Below are positions 13,201 to 22,200 of a stretch of 64,000 nucleotides of DNA, one piece after another. Location: assembly GCF_028389875.1 (NCBI RefSeq), contig NC_084674.1, positions 13,363,501-13,427,500 of the forward strand. The letters run 5' to 3'. Positions within the stretch are counted from its first letter, which is position 1. Every line of letters begins with the position of its first letter. This stretch comes from Rhea pennata. Its lineage: Eukaryota; Chordata; Aves; Rheiformes; Rheidae. The translations under genes and the position numbers were made by a program. Under the pieces are notes generated by a model. That model saw nothing but the letters and a program-made list of their open reading frames with translations, was not told where the DNA came from and ran no database searches.

Positions 13201-16200
13201 ACTCTTTGTATTGCAACTAACTGTACTTGTATAGGTTTGTGTGCGTAGTCTTTACTAACTAAATCTCCAGAATTCCTAATCATTATTGTTTTCACTATGA
13301 ATGCAAAGAGTCTCTTAGACCATACACACTTATGCTCTCCTATTGTAGCACCTGCTGCCCTATCTCCTCTCTAGGAGAAAGCAGTAACACAGATATATTG
13401 TCATGGCTTATAAATGTCATGTCAGGCTCACTGTTGCCCAGAATTTCCATATGGTATCATTGGGTGACATATCCTTCATGTTACACTGACACTAGTTTCA
13501 CTGACTTTTACTTCTATAACAAATTCTAAACTTAGAGCTGTTGTACACTAGAATGATGATTGCTTTCCTGTTGGTTCACAAATCGCCTTCCCTTTCCTTC
13601 ATTTGTTTTTCTTTGAAGAAGTTGTTTCCTGAAAGCAACTGTATGGCTGCTAGCAAACAAAAATTGTGCCATCATATTTTTCTTTTTCTCAGAAGTATTT
13701 GGGGGGAAAAAGCCTAAAGTTAGTGGGTATAAATCGCAAAAGGCTGATCACTTGCACTGGCAAGCGAAGTGATTTCATTCAGGATGACTAACGTATCAGT
13801 ATGGAACCTTCTGAATAAGGTAGCTTCAAAGCCATAAAACATTCTCTACATAACATCAACTTGTTCTGTCATTGAGTCATGTGCAAAGAGTGGTACTACT
13901 GGGAGAGGCTGAAAGTCCCCCTGTGGGTTTCAAGATGACCATCTTCTTTATGTTTGTATAGTGCCAGCACGATAGAGCCCTGATTCCTGACTGCACTATT
14001 GCAAGTTACATAATTATGTGCAGAACTCCCCTGCACTAAGAGTATTGTTTAGATTGCAAATCAAAAAGTTAGAGTTAAAAAATGCCAGTTTTACAGTTAC
14101 CCATGCAACCTATTCTGACATTTGTAAACAAGTTAAGAAATAGTATCTGATTGTCTTGTTAGACGCTGCTGTGATATCTATTAACAAGGGAGCCAATATA
14201 AGATTCTCACTAGCAACTGTAAATCAGATATATCCAAATGTTTAAGGAGCCTGACAGGAAGCTCTGCCTAAAAGAAAAGGTTCTTAATATGTTTTTCAAT
14301 TTATTAAAGGAAAAGGGATTTTCGAATCTTCTTCATAACAATCATAACTTCCATTTACCATCATCAAAAAGGCCTGCACCCTAAGTTACATGCACTGGAC
14401 AAAACATTTGCTGTTCCCATTACAGAAGTAATGTCCATTACTTACAATAGGAGATGATTAGCAAGCCAGAAGGAAAGATGGGTAGAGGTCATATTCTAAG
14501 CCTAAAGAGATCTAGCCTGCTTCTCTCCCTGGACCCTTCATTCCCTGTATGTTTGAAAGAGTGAAGGATGTGGGTGAAGGGTGGACTGAAGAACAGAGGA
14601 TTATTGGTGTCATATGGGACCTCTGAGAGGATGGCTTTTTCACATTTAGTTCTTCAGCAACTTGAAGATATTCACAGAATAAATAGCATGTGCTGCTGTT
14701 TTAGCAGCAGATAGTTATTTTAGAATGTCCTTGTTGCTTGCTTTTAGTTTATTGGGTTTCTTGGCATGCCACTGAAGATTTTATGAGGGAGGCAACCAAG
14801 AGAGGATATTCCAGTTTTATAAAACATCGTAATTATTTTCAGCCAAGTGGTGATTTTGGAACAAGCTGGAGACACAGCTGTAGTCCAAGTTTTGTACCTG
14901 CTGAACTCTACAGGACCACTGTGAACCCTGCAAGTGGGTTCACAAAAAAGTCTTATGCAACATATATGAGGGACAGCAACCAATTCTCCATACAATATCC
15001 ATGCCCAAGTCTCTAGCTTCAACTTGCCTTTGCATTTACTTAAAGCCATTCTTGATTCAGCAGTGTGAAAGCTGGCCTACTAAGGAGGATGTGGCATTTT
15101 CATTTTACTCTTGTACGCTCCATGCTCTGTATGCATTTCTGTGTGAGTACTGACCCAAATGGATAATCAGAGACATTGCACACACACACGACGCTGAAAA
15201 GCAGCTCTCTACTGCCTGAAAGGCATTAAATTTGAATGGAAAGACAAGCACTACTGCCCTCTCAGCTATCATAATTTCTGAGTGTCCCATATAACACTGC
15301 ATGAAGTTTTGTGATGGCAGGATTCCCCTCTCTCAAACCTTTAAGTCTGTTTGAAGGAGGACAGCTAGAGTAGCATTAATAGCATGCCCAGGAGCAGAGG
15401 AAGGAAAAACTGCAGCTACTTAGTCTGTTAAGGGGAAGCTACCTGGCCAGCTCAGAGTAGCATCTGAGTAATGCTAAACACAGCCTCTCAAAAGGATGAG
15501 TGTGCCCTAAAGTGTTCCCAAGCTTCATCAATGGAAAGCTTCCTCTGAATCACAAGGAATAGTGTTCAACATTGAGTTGTGTTGACGGACACAACTTGTG
15601 TCCACAGCTTGTGTCTCGCAGCTTGTGAGAACTCCTCTGCTGACGTTTCAAGTTTTAACCTTGTTTGAGGTCTGGCTGTGAAAGGGGAAAGCGAACTCAT
15701 TCAGCTGCAGTTTAGACACTTATGAAGTGCCTGCGTTAGGAACTTGGTCACACTATCCCTGCGGCATACAGAGAAGCACAGACACTTCCAGAGAGTGATT
15801 CAGGTCTTAATACCCTAAACCTGCTCTGAAAGACCAGAAAGCAATTCAGAATACTGATGGTCTGACTCATCTCTTGATTGTCAGTGTTTCTATGAGAATA
15901 TGAGGGATCTTAAGTTGCCTTACCTAAAACAAACACACTTGGAGCTTGGTGACTATGGTTAGATGATAAAAACCACCAAAACTCGTGCGCTGTATTATTA
16001 ACCAACAAATAATATATCTGTTATGATCATGACGAGTACCCCCAAATCCTATCTGTTTGCTTTGAATTCCAGTTTTCTGCTTTAACATGACTTGCAAAAC
16101 TTCACCTTTCAGCCAGAAGTTTATACAAATTAGTATTTCAACTAAAACTATTATTAAGGAAAATTAATCTGCTTGTCTCTGACACTCAGCTTCAGCGCAT

Positions 16201-19200
16201 GTAGCCCCACGTCATAAATGTTGCCTGTCATTTGTCAGCACTCAGCAAAATACTGAGAAACATTTAAAATGGTTATTTTTGTCTATTAGTTTATAGTTCC
16301 GCACAGAACACAAACGCTAATCACTGTTTGAATATTCAAAATGACAGAATAAGCAATAGCCAGCTAGTTTTCTACTAATTGTTAAAATATGTTGCTGCAT
16401 TTACTGCCATAGCTATAGATTTTAAACTAGCCTTTGCAGATTAATTGCATAATGTTCTTGTGGACACGTTTTGCTTTGCCTTTACATAGAACTAAAATCT
16501 GACACCTGCACAGGTTGACAGCTATTAATATTAGTCTGTGTCTGGCAGAAGCCGTCTCATTAGTATGCCTCACTGAAGGATGTGGTAAGCAACTGTTAAG
16601 GTATGCAGCACCACACGTTTATAACATTCCTGCCAGACTGGCTCCCTTTTTCTTTGATTGTTTCTTTGAATTATAAATATTTTTATGGTTAAAATAATGA
16701 AGGCAATAGTGTGTGTCTGTGTTTGCTGGGACTGTTTTATTTGCTTTCTTTGTTAGCTTAACAGAGGCACAGGTCTGTTGACTTTGCCTTGTTGCACCAA
16801 AAATACAGATTTTGTGGACTGTTTCTGGAGACTGGAGGTATGTGAAAAATCACTGGGAATCTGATTTTTTGATTTTAGTTTTAGATTACAGATGTTGGGC
16901 CAACTGCCTGGCTCATAAATTTGAACCAATAAATCCAAATCTAGACTTAATTTTTGCCTTGAGGACTTAAATTAAAGGCTCTTTACCATATAGCAATTGA
17001 CATCAGCTGATGTGCAAAAGGACAACTACTTCATTTCAAATAATAAAATACTTAATAGGTCTTTGTTAGTGGTACATATTATTTAAAAGGCCTTATGATT
17101 TCATCAGCTAACTGTGCTTGATGCGGAACTGTCTCTCTAAAATGGCAATTATGCCATTTCCATCTCAAATACATTTTCTCTGCTGTAAACTGTATTTATA
17201 ATTTCCCTACTATATACTGAAGATTTCCATAATGTGTTTAGCATCACCATCTAGTCATATGTAGGACCAGAGCTGCTCAACTCAGTTCTGTTATTTACTT
17301 ATTACTGACATAAAGCAGAAATTCATCTTTCACTCAGGTAGTGGTACAGGCAGTTAAAAAGTCAGAGAAAGGAAACAGGGAGGAAATGTGTCTGAATTTT
17401 GAACATAAGAATCTATAATCTCTTTTGTCTTTGCAACTGTGTAAGACAAGATAGGTGATACTGTGACACTTGCAGAGTCCTAGCTGTGTGTTGTGATTCT
17501 ACCAAAAAAAAAAAACAAAAAAAAAACAAAAAAAAAAAACCAAAAAACAAACAAAACAAACAAAAAAAACCAGAAAATATAAACTATCCCAGATGCATTT
17601 GCTGTCCTCTTCTTCATTTACATAAATTGCAATCCATACATTGCAATAGAAGCTAGCTTGCGGCTGTGCAGAACCATGTAGTAATTACTATATTCCAGCT
17701 GAGCTAATGAGTCTGTATCTCCATGTCATCCTCTCCCGGCAGTGGACTAGCTTAATAGTTATTTATTTTGACTAATCTGCCATAAAGGTTGCTCTCCTCG
17801 GTCTCATCCATTATGCGATTTAGCTGGAGAATCATTGTTATTCTTTTTTATTATTATTATTTGTTATAATGGTTATGGTACATTACTGGAATCAAATTAA
17901 TTTTAGAAATATTAAGGAGCTTGGCATAGTAAATACTGCACTTGTGAAGTTTGGGGGATGACAGGGAAAAAGCCTGTTTCTCAAGCACCTTGCTATGCTC
18001 CCTGTTAAATAAAGCAGAAGGGCAAACTCTTAGCTGCCTATTTGCAGCACCGTTTGTTTCTCTCAGAATTTACTGGGCAGTGATGAATAATTGAAGTTCC
18101 TCTGCCCACAGTTGTTACCATTTGAATAAATACTCCCATCAGTGAAAGCGACTCAGGGTCCTGTGTTTTGCTCAGCACAGAAGTCTGCTGCCGGCTGCCT
18201 GACGTGCCGCAGGCACTGCCCCGTCTCACCAGCCTACGTGCCGAATCCATCCGGAAAGCTGCCGGCCCGCCTTTCGCCCACTTCTCCCGGTGCCCCAGCG
18301 CAAGCCGCGAGCTTGGAAACTGGAGCGGCTCCCTGTTCCCAGGGAGGGCTGCCTGTTTGCCCGGCCCCCATTAGCTAGAAACTCGCTACAGTAAATAAGG
18401 CCAATGCAGGTCAGGATGAGCAGCACACGCTCACTTCAGATCTAAAGTTGACCCAATATCTGCCAGTGCTGTATTAGTAATTCAGTCATGCTTTTTACTA
18501 AGGCTCAGTTATAGCTTATAAAGGGTTAATAAATGATTAATAGATATTTTAATGCATTTTAATTAATTGCTGGAGAGGTCAATAAGTTGTTCAGAAACAT
18601 GGCTTACAGCCATGTATGACATCTTCTATTGTGTTCATAACTGCCTGTCATGCATACTGTCTAAACATGCTTTATATAATCTATTAATAATTTATTAGCC
18701 CATTGTAAAGCATTTAGAAACAGTATCTTCGGATGGCCTGAACCAGTAATTCTTGTTTTGGTCTTGTAATCTTTACTCATATGAATAGTGCATTGACTTC
18801 AACAGCACTGATCTTGGTGCTACTGAAATCCAATTCTGCCATTGCCTTCAGTGCAAGCAGGACCAGCCTCAGAAGACTGTCTGAGACAGGCCTGGTCTAT
18901 AAGCTGTAGATAACTGGAAGAATTTTTAAAGATGCAAGAAAAACAGTTGAAATAATTGAATTAGAAGATCCTTTCTACATCACATTCTCCTTTTTAATTT
19001 TTTAAATTTTAATATATATTGATCTGAGTAAAGGAACCAACCATGACACTATGGTCCTGAAGAATTACACAACAGAGCAAGAGGATATAGGTCTGGTCTA
19101 TGAGAGTATCTTACCTTACTCCCTGTAGGTGCTCTGAAAACAGCAAGCTGCCACAGTTGTAAATTCAAGTCCCAGCCTGACTTCCAGCTTTCCCTGTGTC

Positions 19201-22200
19201 TGATGGGATACAGTAGCTTGATACTTAAGGCTGGCCAGCATGTTAAATAGTCAAGCCAAGTTCCCTCTCCTGTGTATTCCCTGTGTGTTTCTGCCCACAG
19301 GCATAGATGATGGATGTACTTGACCTGGCAAGGGGTGTTCTCTGTGCTATGCTAGCAAGACTGGTAGAGTTAGGGGGTAGATCACATACACAAATGGGAT
19401 TGAAGGCCAGAGACTTGATGAACTTACTCTTTTTCGTACTGCAAGCAGGAACTAGTACATCTGGTGCTAATGATCTAAATGCACTTTTATCTCATTGGAA
19501 CACAAACATGAATTCCCAAGTCACCTAACTTCACATTATGTAATTATGAAAGCAGCTATTAGTAGCAAGGAAGATAAGTAGCAGAGGCTTATCCCATCCA
19601 CTTGAAATTGTTGTGTGCTCTCTGGTATAGATAATGGTATGTGAAAACAGATACAAACTAGCACTGGAGGCTGAGTTGCTTCAAGGCAGTTCCAGCATGG
19701 CTGCTAGGTGACAAGGACTGGGGAAGCTACAGAAAGAAAAACCTGAGTAAACATTTTCTGGTCAGTTTGGGGATTTGGCACTGGCAAGCACCTAGTGATG
19801 GCTGAGGGCTTTCTCAGTGGAAAGAGGAGAACAGGCAGTTAATAATTTAACTACTAGAGTTTTAGTGGCTTTTCTTTTTAAATTGATTTATAGTTAAAAA
19901 AGATAAGGCACATCAGGGACTGTGAAAGCTAGAAAGGTAATGATGCTAGGACAACCTGAGGAAAAATGCCAGAACTGGTATCAGCAGGAGCTTGGGGAAG
20001 TAGTCTATATGAGAATGTCTCAGGGCACAGAGTACAGGGACAGTGTGACAGCAAGACTGTACCAATATTACACAACAGGATTCCATGCAGAGGTACCTGG
20101 CCCTGCTCTAGATAAACTTGGTTATGTGCTGGCCGCCATACAACAATATGTCCATGTGGCTATGCTGCACCTGGCACCCAGGTGAACTTCCCGAAACTAC
20201 TTTGGATACTTCTCCCTACACTGATATATGGAGCGACTTCAGGATTTGTGACTTGCCAAAAGTCTCAGTATCTCCATAATTCTGTTTCCTCATCCATAAA
20301 ATGGAGGAAACTATACTAGCTCACATCAATGGGCTACTATAAGAAATGATTAAATATTGACCACACTTCAGCAAACTTGCCACAAATTTAACCTCAGTGA
20401 ACTGAAATTAAGCATAAGTTCTTTTTTTCTCTGTGAGTTCAATGCCCTGGACACTAAGCAGGCAACAGTAGTGTAAATTGCTTGGTACTGACTTAATAGT
20501 ATAATAGCTGTATGGTTAATGGTCTAGATGGACCATAGATTTTCCACCTGCTTAATTCTTTTATGTCTGTCTCCCCGAAAAAAAAATAAAGAAAGAAAGA
20601 AAAGAAAAAGAAAAAAAACCACTATTAATTGTATTGGAATGCTCAATTACAAACAGGAAACAGAAGAGAAAACCCAAAGAGATCAAAAGTCATAATAAAT
20701 ACTATATTCACAAGGGAAAATTGTCCCTCCTCCAATTATGTATGGAATGCAGTTTAAAAAAGAAAAAAAAGAAAAGAAAAAGCAGATCAAATATTTATAA
20801 TGTTGCCTGCAGGCATACTGTGGGTCTTCCATGTATGGTCCATCCTGATTTATGGTCCACTCTGATTCAAACAGGATAAGAAAACATACAACGTAAAATA
20901 AAGTCTGGCCATATTTGGGGAGGGAAGGAAATTTGAAAATACACCTTTAAAAGGAAAACATAATTGTGTACATGGAGTGGAGGCAATCACTTTACTGAAA
21001 ATTATTATCTGCACATTCAGAGAATATGTGTGGGGAAAACTGTTTTGTTTACAGACCAGTGTACAAATGAGAATTTAAAGACAAGACTTATATATTTTGC
21101 TTGCCAATCACTGTAATTGTACATATGAAATATGATTCTAACATTTATCAATTAAACACATTTTCAGGTCTAACTGAAGTTCTTTATTTCTAGTAAAAGA
21201 CAGGTTTGTAGGTTCACTATTAGTCTTCAGACTCTACTTGTATTTTATAGAAGTATAACTGTACTAGCAGAGCTGTGATTTTCTGTTAAAATATCACAAT
21301 TTCAGGTATGGATAGATTCATGCCAGAATAAATGTTCCTTATGATGATTTAGCCTTTTTGTGTTCTGAACAGGAACAGGCCATACTGCTATAAACACCAT
21401 TACACTGTTTTAAAAGGGTCTGTATTATGTCTAGGTTTGTATTTTACTATCTGAGTGATTCCAATACAGCTACAGTGGTTTAACTCTTAGGCAGAAAAAC
21501 ATAATGAAAAAGTTTTAGAACTTGCCTTTATGGCTAAACAAGAATCTACAGAAAAACTCTACCTCATTATGAGGAAAACGTGAAAACATTTGGAAGTGAA
21601 AGCCTTTCATTAGGTAAGGTGGTTGTCTGGTAAGTGATACAGAATAATGCTATGTGTGACAGGGAATTCTATGAGGTGGCTTTTTAAAAGGATAATCTGT
21701 ATAATAAAGACAATTTCTATTTGTAGATGACACCTTACTCTCCTTTAAGCAAAACTGGCTGCTAGGATACTGTCTCTTTTAAAAGAAAATTACAATTACA
21801 ATAAGATGAACCACTGAGGCAGAACTTGAAATTATTTTCACCTAGGTAAGTTTTAGACTTAAAACTGAATGTTGGTATTAAAGCCCAAATACAGCATTAA
21901 AATTGGGAATCAAAGGTGACAATCTTTCAGAATTTCTCTTTGAAAAACCCTGCTTTTTCTCCTGACCTGCCCAAGAAAAATAACAAAAATCAAAGGACTT
22001 CAGAGTTGAGCTGTTTTAACTCATTCTCTTTTAAAAAGAAAGAGAGGGGTTATTTTTGAAATATGACTGTATTGTGAGCAGTGCTTTTCCTTGCATGAAC
22101 TTTCTGATCCAAAGGGTGCTGTTGCCTTTTAAATTAAACAAGATAAGACTAGAGGAATGATTGTTTCCCTTATTCCAACAACATAGACTCTTTTTATCTT

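Noticed and set aside
14738..15016. 92-aa open frame with reasonable composition in a KBTBD12 intron
   Set aside because: No recognised domain, and an equally long open frame lies on the opposite strand, so chance is the simplest explanation.
17503..17572. CRISPR-like or structured repeat array
   Set aside because: It is only a slippage-prone A/C low-complexity block without spacers.
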